From NCBI RefSeq assembly GCF_001039355.2, contig NW_019775701.1, positions 170,606 through 234,605 on the forward strand: a DNA stretch of 64,000 nucleotides, in the 5' to 3' direction. Position numbers and translations under genes: made by a program. Of the stretch, positions 1-13,700 are shown in pieces (the stretch's first letter is position 1; each line of letters starts with the position of its first letter). A model generated the notes under the pieces. The model made no database searches and had not been told where the DNA came from. It saw only the letters and a program-made list of their open reading frames with translations. Source of the DNA: Lingula anatina (taxonomy: Eukaryota > Brachiopoda > Lingulata > Lingulida > Lingulidae).

Positions 1-55
1 TTTTCTTCATTTCAATCTCTTTCCTTAAAGCAGACGTTCCCCCCATCCATCTTAC

Positions 56-3000
56 CTTCTTGTCATCCACCAGTCTCTCTATCTCCTTGTTCAGTCTCTC
101 CTTCTCCTCCTTGGTGTTGGCCACTGTGGCTTTCAGCTCTGTGAGTTCGCCTATGGTGGTCTCCAGGTCCTTGGCGTGGGCTGTGGACCTCTCCTGCTCT
201 TTGTCATACAGGGCACTCAATCTGGGAAGAGGGGTTGTAAATAATTTATGAGGATTACAGATACTGGGTAAAAAATGTTGAAATGTTGATTTGTTCTTCT
301 TTGCTTTTCTTTCCATTTAAAACAAATTACATGGATAATACAAATTGGGAAAAGAATGCTGAATTTTTTTTTTTATTTTTTTTTTTGTGTGTGTTTGTGT
401 GTGCGTGCATGCAGAATCCATTAATTGGCCAAGCAAAGAAGTTCTATTTAAGTGACTATCATATATGACAGTCAGGCTATTAAAGTGTCTATCTCTCTCT
501 AAGCTTACCAGTACAAACTGTGCCACTTATGTATAAAGCCCAATGTGAAAAAGGCCTAATACACACCTCTCGCATTCAGCCTTCAGTTTGTCCACTTCTT
601 CAGCAATCCCAGCATGCTCCTGTGCCCGTATCACTTGTTGTTCTAACTCCGCCTTCTCTGCCTGAAGACTGGTTGTCTTGGAGTTCAAATCATCAACCTG
701 TTGACAAAAGTTTTTGTCTTGCATGAGAGGTATTTTTATAACAGATTACACTGAATTTCTACCTCCTGTCAAATTCTTTGTTCAGATAATTCAATTGCAA
801 ACAATTCACAAAGGATAAGAAAAGGGCATCTTCTAATTAGTCTTTTCATCAAACATAATTAATCTTACTTGTTTCTTCAGTTCAGCAGTCTCTTTCTTCC
901 CTTTGACAGCCAAGATTTTGAACTTGTTGGACTTCTCTTCATTTGACTTCACAGCAGCCTGTGTCTCTGCCAGTTTCTTCTCAAGTTCACTGACTCTCTC
1001 GTTGTCTTCCATCTGAAGCAAGAAACAAGATACCTCAAGTTAACCCATCTTGGTGATAAATCCAAGTTTCCTCATTATTCTGTCAAGATTAAAATCTTTC
1101 TTTTTTATGAATTTTATTTACTCTATTTACACAATTTGTAGGTTTGAGATGAAAAGTTATTCTGTTTTGTCTGAAGTCTTAAAACAAGGTTACTAAAAAT
1201 ATTAAAGTTGACCTGATGAAGTAATTCAATATGACCAATCAAAATCAATATGACAAACCATAAACTTAACATTTTGATCCTTTGTACCCACTCCATAAAA
1301 ATGTATAATAAAATAGAAACATCACTTCCATATAACATGCTACAACAAAAAATTAACCAAATCTTTCATTCAGTTTGATTAGCAATCATCATCTCTACTT
1401 ACCTCTGCTCTCTGTTGGATTTCCACTTCCCTTTTCTTTATATCTTGCATCTGAACAATCAAATCCTGCTTTTCTCCTTGTAGTTTCTCCCTGGCTTCTT
1501 CTCCCTGCTTCAGCTGCTCTTTTAAATCATCACTTTCCTTTTCCAGTTCCCTTATTGCCTCTTGTAGCTCATTTATTTTTCTTCGACTCTCTTCCAGCAT
1601 CTGTGCATGTTGTTGCTTCAATTCTTCTTCTTTTAACTCTTTGGCTGCCATTTTGTTTGCCAAGTCTATCTCATGTTTTTGTTGCATTTCCAGTAACTGA
1701 GCATCTTTGGTAGTCATGTTCTGCTGCAGGTGTTCATAATTTGCTTTAAGTTCTGCAAAATGCTGTTCCAAAACTTCTTTTTCGTTGGCAATTTTTAAAA
1801 CATCCACATACTTTTCCTGGTTAAGTTTTTCAATCATTTCTCTGGCTTCTTGTAACTTGCTTTCCATCTGCTCTCTTAAACAGGCTTGGTTTTTTATTTC
1901 ACCTATCTTTTCTGCCAGAGTTCGTTCCATGTTCTCTTCCATTTCCTGAATCTTTTGTTTAGTAAGATCCAGTTCTTGAGCAGATGTTTTTAGCTTCTCC
2001 TCTTTTGAATCAAGTTTCTCATTCAGCTCAGAAATAACACCATTAAATTCCTGAACTTCATGCATAAATTTCTCAAGCTTTGCATTCTTTTCAGATAAAT
2101 CCTTCTGTGCTTCTTCCAATTTCTCCTGTAATCCTTCCTTTGCTGTTTGGAATTCTTGCAGCTGAGCACTAAGTTTTTCTTTTTCCAGTTCCAACTGAGA
2201 GACCATTTCCTGACTATGAACTAATTCCTGAGCAGAATCGGATGATCCTTCTTTCAAAGTTTCCACCATACTTTTAAGATCATTCCTTTCCTTCTGAACA
2301 TCGCTAAGCTGGGTCATAAGTTCCTTCTTCTCATTGGTCAGTTTTTCAATAGATGACCTACATTCATCAATTTCCGTCTGCAAAACTGAGCTCCTTTCTG
2401 TAATCTCTTGCATCTTGCCCTGAAATACCTCAAATTCATTTTGGGTATTTGAAAGAGTCTGCTGAATTTCTGCAATTTCTTGTTTTTTCTCCACCATTTC
2501 AGTCTGGTATTTTTCTTCGACCTCTTCTTTCTCAGTTTTTAACTTCTGAATTTCTTGTTGAAGTTGCTGTCCCTCAGACGATACCTGCTCTTTACTCTCG
2601 GAGAGCTGATTCTCCAGAAAAGTTATCTGATCAGCTCTCTGCGACAACTCCCCTTTCATTCTTTCAATTTCACTTTCAAATTCTGACTGTAACATCGAAA
2701 GTCTTTCTTGTGTGGTTACCAGTTGCTGCTCCCTCGTCAAATTCTCTTCTTTGACCAATCCCAGCTCTTGTTTCATCTGATCGATAGTAACAGCCATGTT
2801 GTCTTTTTCTGCCATAACTGATTCATAGTCTTGGATTTTAGATGACAGCAGTTCAGACTTCTCCTCCATTTCCTGAAATCTTTCTTTTACAGCTTTCAGT
2901 TGGGAATCCAACACAATAACCTGTGCCCTGCTTTCTTCCAACTCCTTCTCTGTGCTGCTCAACTGCTGTTGCTCTTTCATCGTTGTAATCTGTACTTTTA

Positions 3001-6000
3001 ACTCTTCTTTTTCCGTAATAACACTTTCAAGCTGTTCAGTTAAGTCATTTATCTTATCAATTAGTTTTCCTTCAGAATCTTTCAGTAATTCAACTTGCTC
3101 AGCAAGATTGTCTTGACTAGTAGTGACATCTGTCTGCTGTTCAGCATCACAATATTGCATGTGACCAGAATCTGTGAGCTGTGAACCTGATTGCAATTGC
3201 CTCAACAATTCTTGTTTTTCTTGCTCTAATGCTTCCAACCTCCCTGTTAAATCATCTACTTTCTGCATTAATATCATTTCGGCATCCTTCAACAAAGAGA
3301 GCTGATCCCTTGGAACTTCTTGGCTACTGCCGTCTGCTTGAACTGATGTGCTGCCCTCTGGTTGTGGCTCCTCACTTCCATCTCCTTCGTCTGTGTGTTC
3401 TTGTATTGGATCCAGAGCTAATCCTACCATATCTCTCAAGGTTTCTGGTCTCTCTCCCTCACCTGCTTTCTCCAAAAGTTCATCAATTCTTGCTTGCATT
3501 TTGCTCTTTTCTGTCAAAACTTCATCTATCATCTGTCGCAGATAACTGATTTCACTTGTCACGTTCCCTGTGCTCTCACTCATGCGTACCACCTCTTCTC
3601 TAAGATTGTCTCTCTCATTCAGAGCTTCGTTGAGTGAATTCATAGCTTCTTCAATCTCCTGAGAACAGCTACGCTCCCTTTCCTCTGCATCTACGAGTTC
3701 TTGAATGACCCTCTCCTTGTCGTCTTTGAGCATTTGAATCATGTGCTCCCACTCGTTGAGTTTTTCTTGAGCACTGTGGAGCTCCAAGTTCAGCATTTCC
3801 CTTTCCTCCTTTAACTGGGTAACTTCCTCTTCTATCCCGGTTTCTCGCTCTTTGATTTTTTCGATTTCTTCTTTGAGTATGTTGACTGCTTTCACGAGCG
3901 TTTCTCTTTCCTGGCGCAGGCTCGTCAGTTCCTGCTCAGTCTCGGTTCTGCCATCTTGTTTTTCCTGCAGATCAGATAAAAGTCTGTTGTTTTCAGTTTT
4001 CAGCTGTTTTTCCGTCTCCTCCCAGGAAGCTTTTTCTTTAACAAATTCTTCTTTTGTTTGTCTCTCGGCTTCTTTAGCCTGTTCTGTAGTTTGCTGCCAT
4101 TCACTAATCTCCTTCTTGCAAATCTCCAACTGTTCTTCAAGCTCTGTTATCCTCAGATCAGAAGCTTTGACTTCATCATCCTTCTGACTAGAATGAGAAC
4201 TCAGTTCTTCCACCAAAGACTGCTTTTCAGCCTGCAGTTCACTTAATGCAGCATTTAGCTGACAGTTTTCTTCTTTAAGTGATGATTCACGGCCAGACGC
4301 CTCTTCAACCTGAGCATTAAGCTTGCAGTTTTCATCATTTAATTTTTCACACAGGGTCTGTAGCTCTGCAAGCTTAACTTCAGAATCACCAGAGCTGGAT
4401 TGAAGATTGCCGAGTTCATTTTTGAGCTGATCCCTCTCAGACTTAACTTCTGTTAATTTCTCTTCTAATTGAGTCTTGAGTTGGTCTTTCTCACTGGTTA
4501 ATTTCTCAACCTTTGACTTCAATTCTTTGATTTCTGATTGGTCTCTTTGTATCCAGTCTTGCAGCCTGATAGAAAAACAACAGGGTCAACGAAAGTTTTA
4601 TGCATTTATAGACAAGTTTCTGTGATGAAAGATTCTTACTACTACGGCTTTTGCTACTGCATTTAATGTCACTTAACCAAGGAAAACAAGGATAACCAAA
4701 TATTTTATCTTTTGTACCTTCCTCTGCCGGTCATTTGTAGAAAAAAATAATTAATTTTATACCAAAGCAAAGCTAATTTAGGATTGGAGTGATTTGTTTT
4801 AGAAAATGGAAACCTCTTGAATATTTACCTGTGGCTAAAAACAATGATTTTCAACGTTACATTTGGTGACAAGAAAAGGTTACAAAATAGCACACTGACA
4901 GAATTTACCACCTTTAAACCCATATAATAGCTAAATAAAAGTTTGTTGCATATTATTACCTGTGTTGTTCCTTCTCCATCTCGTCTCTCTCTCCTTCCAT
5001 CCTTTTTCTTTCTTCCTGCATCCCTTCCAGCAAGCGAGTTACCTCCCCAAGCTGTTCCTGGAACCCCCCACTGGAAGTCTGGAACAGAGCGAAATCCTTG
5101 CCAAGCTGTTCCTTTTCAGCCTTCACTTTCTGAAGAGCCTGTGCATAGTCTTCGAGTTCTTCACATTTCTTCGTCACCTAAAAAATAAGCAATATTTTCA
5201 TATTTTTCACAAATGTTTGTGTGAAATTTTTTCAACATTCCTAATGACATGAAAAAAAGATAGATAGAAAGCAATATGCCTACATCTTAACTCCTTGGAA
5301 ATAAATTTGTTAGGATAAAAGTGGCTGGGAGATGAAATGATGTTATACAGAGGGAAAATACTGTAAAATAGCCCATAATAATACATGTTCTGGTATTCTC
5401 AACTGCAAAGAATGGCCCATATCAATAGATGAACTAGAAAGTTTTCACACCTGATCTTGCAAAGCGTCTCTCTCAGCCTTAAGGGGTTCTGCTGCTGCTG
5501 TCAACTGTGCAAGCTGTTCCTTCAGTGCTGAACTTTCTGCACCCTCTGTAGTCAGCCTGGCTATCTCCGCAGTCTTTGCCTGAAATTTACACAAAGACAA
5601 CTTTCATAAAGTGCATTCAGAACAGGGCACTACCAGATCATGGCAGACCCACCGGAATGCTTGTTGCATAATCCCTGGGGTATTCTATTTAGTGCCGAAT
5701 TGGGGAATTGAGCAGCAAGCTTTTTAATGGGTCCACATATTTGATCCGCCGTTATAACGCCAACGGTGATTTTCATAATGAAAGGACTGATACAACTAAA
5801 CTGTTAATGCCTTATTTCTTTTCAAGCCTATGGTTGGGAGGACAAAATGGTCTTTCACTAACTATTGAGTTTACAAGAAAATTATCTGACTGTTTTACGC
5901 AAACTAAGTAGAACCCAATTATCTTTTATTAAGTTTTGTCTTTTGCATGTACACGTAAAATCAATTAGAAAATGTTCATCTCACCTTGAGCTCTTCCTGC

Positions 6001-7261
6001 AACTCCTCTATTTGGCGCTGTACTTCCTCCTTCTCAGCCCCCATCTTTTCCAGCCTCTGTTTCAACTCTTCCCTGTCGCCATCTCCCTGCTGCTTTATCA
6101 CCTTCAGAGAGTTCAGGACCTCATCTCTGGCATTGGACAGGACAGCTACCTGGTCCTTAAGGTCCTGGAATACATATATACATATATTCATATATACCAC
6201 ATTAATTAAATATTATAGGTCTATTTGTTTATAGCCCTGGTCCTTCAGATCCTGGAGTATGTATACTATCACACTGATTTAAATATTATATATCTATTTG
6301 TTTACAGTCCCAATCCTTCAGATCCTGGAATACATCCTGTTATCACACTAATGAAATATTATTTATCTATTTGTTAATATTGATGGAAAAAAAACACCTG
6401 CAGGTGGATATTTACAGTTTACAGTACAGTAAACTCAAATATCCTGGGACCAGATAATTTGTCCAAGTTACATGTATGAGGTAGGAAATATTCATAATCA
6501 TATCAATTTCAGCTCATACCAATGAAAAAAACCTGAAGTACATAAAGGAAAATTGAGTTATAAGGTACCTCAGGTAAATGGCCTTTGCTGGGCCCCACTA
6601 ACCAAAAAAATCTTGAGTAAGTTTTTTAACTAAAACTTAAGATTATTTTGTGAAATGAAGCTCTGGCAGTTTCTGCTTTGTTGATTTTCAACCTCTGGTG
6701 GTAGATTTAGTATGACACAGTTGGGAGTCAAATAAATCAAAATACCCAATATAAAATAAAACACCTGACATTTGCACAGTTATTCCATCACCACATGTCA
6801 ATCAAATTTAAAAAAAAAGAAAGAAAGAAACCCCATCCACTTCTTTCTTAACCTTGACCAAATTAAACAAACTAAACACAGACTCGTGCTAACCTGGTTC
6901 TCTTTCTCTAGCATTTCCACTTTTTCTTGCTGCAGTTTCAAAACAATGACATCAAAAATTCAGAAGGAAGTACTTCTTTTAATTGATAAAATTAACGAAA
7001 ATATTTTATTGGATATCATCATCATGATAAATATCTCACATTGACCTTAATAATAAGAATTACATTTAATTTATCTATATCAATACTCATCAAATGCTTC
7101 AACTTTTTTCACAGCAGCATCATATCAATTTTATTCACCCAGAAAACATTCAATACCTGGTTTTCCTTCATAATCTTATTCTGCTCTTCTTGCATGAACT
7201 GAAACGATGAGGTCAGTGTTTCATCCTTCATCTTCATACACTCCAGCTGTTCTTCCATCTC
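56..7261 (-). CDS. GCC2: Second copy of GCC2-like exons 5-13 (duplicate or alternative haplotype)
   Basis: Exons in transcript order: 7157-7261, 6894-6929, 5985-6164, 5451-5579, 4960-5177, 1403-4565, 869-1012, 567-697, 56-221. They match exons 5-13 of the copy to the right one for one, with identical lengths except the large exon, which is one codon shorter (a missing Gln near 2862). Introns match too. Over about 940 comparable residues of the large exon I count about 27 amino-acid differences, and both copies stay fully open. Preserved frames and scattered substitutions fit two alleles of one gene, or a recent duplication, rather than a pseudogene. The copy starts abruptly in an intron next to the single n at 7466 and leaves the window at the left edge. 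If really tandem, exon 15 of the right copy would join exon 5 of this one in phase 0, giving a protein with a long internal repeat. I favour an assembly origin. Confidence 0.75.
5630..5760 (+). mobile_element. Short interspersed element, family C (golgin intron)
   Basis: Contains CACCGGAATGCTTGTTGCAT and a later inverted-looking GGGTCCACATATTTGATCCG motif. It is a diverged relative of 21143-21248; the right block has the same insertion at about 14145-14275. Confidence 0.45.
6145..6370 (-). repeat. Exon-edge tandem triplication in golgin (left copy)
   Basis: The 5' edge of exon 5985-6164 with its acceptor is followed upstream on the minus strand by two decayed copies, with acceptor-like CAG at about 6252-6254 and 6325-6327. 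Each carries the same CCTTCAGATCCTGG-type core and a similar AT-rich tail (units of about 87 and 73 bp). Reading from the outermost copy meets a stop after 12 codons, so use of that acceptor would be unproductive. The right block has the same array at about 14658-14885. Confidence 0.75.
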
Positions 7262-7466
7262 CTGCAAAGAAATAAACCACCATACAGAATGCTGTTCTGA
7301 TGAGAGGCTGCATTTGTTAACAACAATAACATTTTATTTTACATTTTTAAAAATTTTGGGTTCCAACATCTTGGTCACTGTCTCTCGAGTCTTATTTTTT
7401 TGTCAATGAACATTTTGCTCATGGCTTTCCCTAGATACCCGCCTAACTGTCATTTAGACGACTCCN

Positions 7467-7521
<55 letters not shown>
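7467..7521. repeat. AG dinucleotide microsatellite at assembly junction
   Basis: About 27 uninterrupted AG units directly follow the undetermined base at 7466. The corresponding place in the right block (after 15960) has no such array, so the array belongs to the sequence left of golgin exon 15 and marks where two assemblies were probably joined. Confidence 0.9.
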
Positions 7522-7524
<3 letters not shown>

Positions 7525-7700
7525 GTAAACATATCTGCTGCAAGGTTCAATGAGATATTTGTTAACTACTTGCAATTATATCCTTTAAGTTACAATTGCA
7601 TAAAACAGTGGGTTTTACAACTTACAAAATACCAATCTGAATGCAGTTGTAGGAAATAAGCAGTCTGATAAGCCATGTGTCTTAGAAATTAATCATTTAC

Positions 7701-10700
7701 CCTGACTGCGTCCTGTAGCCGCTGTTTGTTGTTGTCTAGTTCAGTTTGCAACTTTTGCAGTTCTGCTTTGTGCTTTTCTTTTTCCTCTTCACTTTCTCTC
7801 TGTTGTTCTGCTAGCTTTTCCATCAACTTAAAAAGAAAAGCACAATTCAAAATGTAACCTAATTAAATATTTTGTTTTTACTTTTCTATTTAAAATGTTA
7901 GTTAATTAAATATTTTAATTCCATCTTTCAATGTCAGTACAATATGCACTTATTAGCAAATGTATCATAATAACAACACATCTCCTTCGTGCGACATCAT
8001 TACCAACATAAACTCCAGTTTCATTATACAGTTTGCAATTTTTATTCTATGCATCTTCCTTTAACTGGACAATTGCAGAAGTGGTGGAACAATTTCTCAA
8101 ATTATTGGTCTAAAGCATATAAAATTCAACTTGAACTGTGATTAAACAACATCGCACACCTGTTGCTTTTCTTGCACAATCTCGTCTGTCATCATCCTCT
8201 CAGCGTTCCTATTCTTATTTAACTCTTTCAGCTCATTGGACATGTCAGTGATTTGAGCATCAAGCCCCTGAAAGAAGTAAAATTTTGTGGTAAATATTAC
8301 TCCAAAGAACCAGAGCATTGTTCCCTCTACAAGTACCAGCAATATATACAAACTGTATATAAATATATTCATTTCAAGTTATCTTTTACAATTAATCAAT
8401 TATTTTATTCATCATATCATAAACAGATGTTATGAATTCATGACATAAATGTGAAATCTTTTAATTAACTGCAAATGACTGATGCAATTTCCTCCCGACT
8501 TGTTATTTTTCCAATATTTTCTTCATTTCAATCTCTTTCCTTAAAGCAGACGTTCCCCCCATCCATCTTACCTTCTTGTCATCCACCAGTCTCTCTATCT
8601 CCTTGTTCAGTCTCTCCTTCTCCTCCTTGGTGTCCGCCACTGTGGCTTTCAGCTCTGTGAGTTCGCCTATGGTGGTCTCCAGGTCCTTGGCGTGGGCTGT
8701 GGACCTCTCCTGCTCTTTGTCATACAGGGCACTCAATCTGGGAAGAGGGGTTGTAAATAATTTATGAGGATTACAGATATTGGGTAAAAATTGTTGAAAT
8801 GTTGATTTGTTTTTCTTTGCTTTTCTTTCCATTTAAAACAAATTACATGGATAATACAAATTGGGAAAAGAATGCTGAATTTTTTTTTTTTTTTTTTCTT
8901 TGTGTGTGTGTGTGCGTGCATGCAGAATCCATTAATTGGCCAAGCAAAGAAGTTCTATTTAAGTGACTATCATATATGACAGTCAGGCTATTAAAGTGTC
9001 TATCTCTCTCTAAGCTTACCAGTACAAACTGTGCCACTAATGTATAAAGCCCAATGTGAAAAAGGCCTAATACACACCTCTCGCATTCAGCCTTCAGTTT
9101 GTCCACTTCTTCAGCAATCCCAGCATGCTCCTGTGCCCGTATCACTTGCTGTTCTAACTCCGCCTTCTCTGCCTGAAGACTGGTTGTCTTGGAGTTCAAA
9201 TCATCAACCTGTTGACAAAAGTTTTTGTCTTGCATGAGAGGTATTTTTATATCAGATTAAACTGAATTTCTACCTCCTGTCAAATTCTTTGTTCGGATAA
9301 TTCAATTGCAAACAATTCACAAAGGATAAGAAAAGGGCATCTTCTAATTAGTCTTTTCATCATACATAATTAATCTTACTTGTTTCTTCAGTTCAGCAGT
9401 CTCTTTCTTCCCTTTGACAGCCAAGATTTTGAACTTGTTGGACTTCTCTTCATTTGACTTCACAGCAGCCTGTGTCTCCGCCAGCTTCTTCTCAAGTTCA
9501 CTGACTCTCTCGTTGTCTTCCATCTGAAGCAAGAAACAAGATACCTCAAGTTAACCCATCTTTGTGATAAATCCAAGTTTCCTCATTATTCTGTCAAGAT
9601 TAAAATCTTTCTTTTTTATGAATTTTATTTACTATATTTACACAATTTGTAGGTTTGAGATGAAAAGTTCTTCTGTTTTGTCTGAAGTCTTAAAACAAGG
9701 TTACTAAAAATATTAAAGTTGACCTGATGAAGTAATTCAATATGACCAATCAAAATCAATATGACCAACAATAAACTTAACATTTTGATACTTTGTACCC
9801 ACTCCATAAAAATGTATAATAAAATAGAAACATCACTTCCATATAACATGCTACAACAAAAAATTAACCAAATCTTTCATTCAGTTTGATTAGTTATCAT
9901 CATCTGTACTTACCTCTGCTCTCTGTTGGATTTCCACTTCCCTTTTCTTTATATCTTGCATCTGAACAATCAAATCCTGCTTTTCTCCTTGTAGTTTCTC
10001 CCTGGCTTCTTCTCCCTGCTTCAGCTGCTCTTTTAAATCAGCACTTTCCTTTTCCAGTTCCCTTATTGCCTCTTGGAGCTCGTTTATTCTTCTTTGACTC
10101 TCTTCCAGCATCTGTGCATGTTGTTGCTTCAATTCTTCTTCTTTTGACTCTTCTGCTGCCATTTTGTTTGCAAAGTCTGTCTCGTGTTTTTGTTGCATTT
10201 CCAGTAACTGAGCATCTTTGGTAGTCATGTCCTGCTGTAGGTGTTCATAATTTGCTTTAAGTTCTGCAAAATGCTGCTCCAAAACTTCTTTTTCGTTGGC
10301 AATTTTTAAAACATCCACATACTTTTCCTGGTTAAGTTTTTCAATCATTTCTCTGGCTTCTTGTAACTTGCTTTCCATCTGCTCTCTTAAACAGGCTTGG
10401 TTTTCTATTTCACCTATCTTTTCTGCCAGAGTTCGTTCCATGTTCTCTTCCATTTCCTGAATCTTTTGTTTAGTAAGATCCAGTTCTTGAGCAGATGTTT
10501 TTAGCTTCTCCTCTTTTGAATCAAGTTTCTCATTCAGCTCAGAAATAACACCATTAAATTCCTGAACTTCATGCATAAATTTCTCAAGCTTTGCATTCTT
10601 TTCAGATAAATCCTTCTGTGCTTCTTCCAATTTCTCCTGTAATCCTTCCTTTGCTGTTTGGAATTCTTGTAGCTGAGCACTAAGTTTTTCTTTTTCCAGT

Positions 10701-13700
10701 TCCAACTGAGAGACCATTTCCTGACTATGAACTAATTCCTGAGCAGAATCCGATGATCCTTCTTTTAAAGTTTCCACCATACTTTTAAGATCATTCCTTT
10801 CCTTCTGAACATCGCTAAGCTGGGTCATAAGTTCCTTCTTCTCATTGGTCAGTTTTTCAATAGATGACCTACATTCATCAATTTCCGTCTGCAAAACTGA
10901 GCTCCTTTCTGTAATCTCTTGCATCTTACCCTGAAATACCTCAAATTCATTTTGGGTATTTGAAAGAGTCTGTTGAATTTCTGCAATTTCTTGTTTTTTC
11001 TCTGACATTTCAGTCTGGTATTTTTCTTCAACCTCTTCTTTCTCAGTTTTTATCTTCTGAATTTCTTGTTGAAGTTGCTGTCCCTCAGACGAAACCTGCT
11101 CTTTACTCTCGGAGAGCTGATTCTCCAGTAAAGTTATCTGATCAGCTCTCTGCGACAACTCCCCTTTCATTCTCTCAATTTCACTTTCAAATTCTGACTG
11201 TAACATCGAAAGTCTTTCTTGTGTGGTTACCAGTTGCTGCTCCCTCGTCAAATTCTCTTCTTTGACCAATCCCAGCTCTTGTTTCATCTGATCAATGATA
11301 ACAGCCATGTTGTCTTTTTCTGCCTTAACTGATTCATAGTCTTGGATTTTAGATGACAGTAGTTCAGATTTCTCCTGCTCCATTTCCTGAAATCTATTTT
11401 TTACGGCCTTCAATTGGGAATCCAACACAATAACCTGTGCCCTGCTTTCTTCCAACTCTTTCTCTGTACTGCTCGTCTGCTGTTGCTCTTTCATTGTTGT
11501 AATCTGTGCTTTTAACCCTTCTTTTTCTGTAATAACACTTTCAAGCTGTTCAGTTAAGTCATTTATTTTATCAATAAGTTTTCCTTCAGAATCTTTCAGT
11601 AATTCAACTTGCTCAGCAAGATTGTCTTGACTAGTAGTGAAGTCAGTCTGCTGTTCAGCATCACAATATTGCATATGACCAGAATCTGTGAGCTGTGAAC
11701 CTGATTGCAATTGCCTCAACAATTCCTGTTTTTCTTGCTCTAATGCTTCCAACCTCTCTGTTAAATCATCTACTTTCTGCATTAATATCATTTCGGCATC
11801 CTTCAACAAAGAGAGCTGATCCCTTGGAACTTCTTGGTTACTGCCGTCTGCTTGAACTGATGTGCTGCCCTCTGGTTGTGGCTCCTCACTTCCATCTCCT
11901 TCGTCTGTGTGTTCTTGTATTGGATCCAGAGCTAAACCTACCATATCTCTCAAAGTTTCTGGTCTCTCCCCCTCACCTGCTTTCTCCAAAAGTTCATCAA
12001 TTCTTGCTTGCATTTTGCTCTTTTCTGTCAAAACTTCATCTATCATCTGCCGCAGATAACTGATTTCACTTGTCACGTTCCCTGTGCTTTCACTCATGCG
12101 TACCACCTCTTCTCTAAGATTATCTCTCTCATTCAGAGCTTCGTTGAGTGAATTCATAGCTTCCTCGATCTCCTGGGCACAGCTACGCTCCCTTTCCTCT
12201 GCATCTACGAGTTCTTGAATGACCCTCTCCTTGTCGTCTTTGAGCATCTGAATCATGTGCTCCCACTCATTGAGTTTCTCTTGAGCACTGTGGAGCTCCA
12301 AGTTCAGCATTTCCCTTTCCTCCTTTAACTGGGTAACTTCCTCTTCTATCCCGGTTTCTCGCTCTTTGATTTTTTCGATTTCTTCTTTGAGTATGTTGAC
12401 TGCTTTCACGAGCGTTTCTCTTTCCTGGCGCAGGCTCATCAGTTCCTGCTCGGTCTCGGTTCTGCCATCTTGTTTTTCCTGCAGATCAGATAAAAGTCTG
12501 TTGTTTTCAGTTTTCAGCTGTTTTTCCGTCTCCTCCCAGGAAGCTTTTTCTTTAACAAATTCTTCTTTTGTTTGTCTCTCGGCTTCTTTAGCCTGTTCTG
12601 TAGTTTGCTGCCATTCACTAATCTCCTTCTTGCAAATCTCCAACTGTTCTTCAAGCTCTGTTATCCTCAGACCAGAAGCTTTGACTTCATCATCCTTCTG
12701 ACTAGAATGAGAACTCAGTTCATCCACCAAAGACTGCTTTTCAGCCTGCAGTTCACTTAATGCAGCATTTAGCTGACAGTTTTCTTCTTTAAGTGATGAT
12801 TCACGGCCAGATGCCTCTTCAACCTGAGCATTAAGCTTGCAGTTTTCATCATTTAATTTTTCACACAGGGTCTGTAGCTCTGCAACCTTAACTTCAGAAT
12901 CACCAGAGCTCGACTGAAGATTGCCGAGTTCATTTTTGAGCTGATCCCTCTCAGACTTAACATCTGTTAATTTCTCTTCTAATTGAGTCTTGAGTTGGTC
13001 TTTCTCACTGGTTAATTTCTCAACCTTTGACTTCAGTTCTTTGATTTCTAATTGGTCTCTTTGTATCCAGTCTTGCAGCCTGATAGAAAAACAACAGGGT
13101 CAACGAAAGTTTTATGCATTTATAGACAAGTTTCTGTGATGAAAGATTCTTACTACTACGGCTTTTGCTGCTGCATTTAATGTCACTTAACCAAGGAAAA
13201 CAAGGATAACCAAATATTTTATCTTTTCTACCTTCCTCTGCCGGTCATTTGTAGAAAAAATAATTAATTTTATACCAAAGCAAAGCTAATTTAGGATTGG
13301 AGTGATTTGTTTTAGAAAATGGAATCCTCTTGAATATTTACCTGTGGCTAAAAACAATGATTTTCAACGTTACATTTGGTGACAAGAAAAGGTTACAAAA
13401 TAGCACACTGACAGAATTTACCACCTTTAAACCCATATAATAGCTAAATAAAAGTTTGTTGCATATTATTACCTGTGTTGTTCCTTCTCCATCTCGTCTC
13501 TCTCTCCTTCCATCCTTTTTCTTTCTTCCTGCATTCCTTCCAGCAAGCGAGTTACCTCCCCAAGCTGTTCCTGGAACCCCCCACTGGAAGTCTGGAACAG
13601 AGCGAAATCCTTGCCAAGCTGTTCCTTTTCAGCCTTCACTTTCTGAAGAGCCTGTGCATAGTCTTCAAGTTCTTCACATTTCTTCATCACCTAAAAAATA

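Larger units (their letters stand above)
1..7465. repeat. Large duplicated block, left copy (about 7.5 kb)
   Basis: This stretch matches 8517-15960 in order and orientation, introns included, with scattered substitutions and small indels; the offset drifts from 8516 to about 8494. The match ends at the single n at 7466. To the right of that n lie a pure AG microsatellite and unique golgin exons 15 and 14. Confidence 0.9.

Noticed and set aside
3181-3549. Plus-strand ORFs inside the golgin coiled-coil exons (also 1375-1713, 3852-4187 and their counterparts to the right)
   Set aside because: Antisense shadows of Glu/Lys-rich coding sequence, rich in Leu, Ser and Phe, with no independent start context or family.
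1379-4522. Myosin heavy chain, TPR or CENP-type coiled-coil protein
   Set aside because: The central rod alone would fit many families, but there is no motor domain and the N-terminal LESLPREDLIKFVKKQ and KFKILAVKGKKE blocks match GCC2-type golgins.
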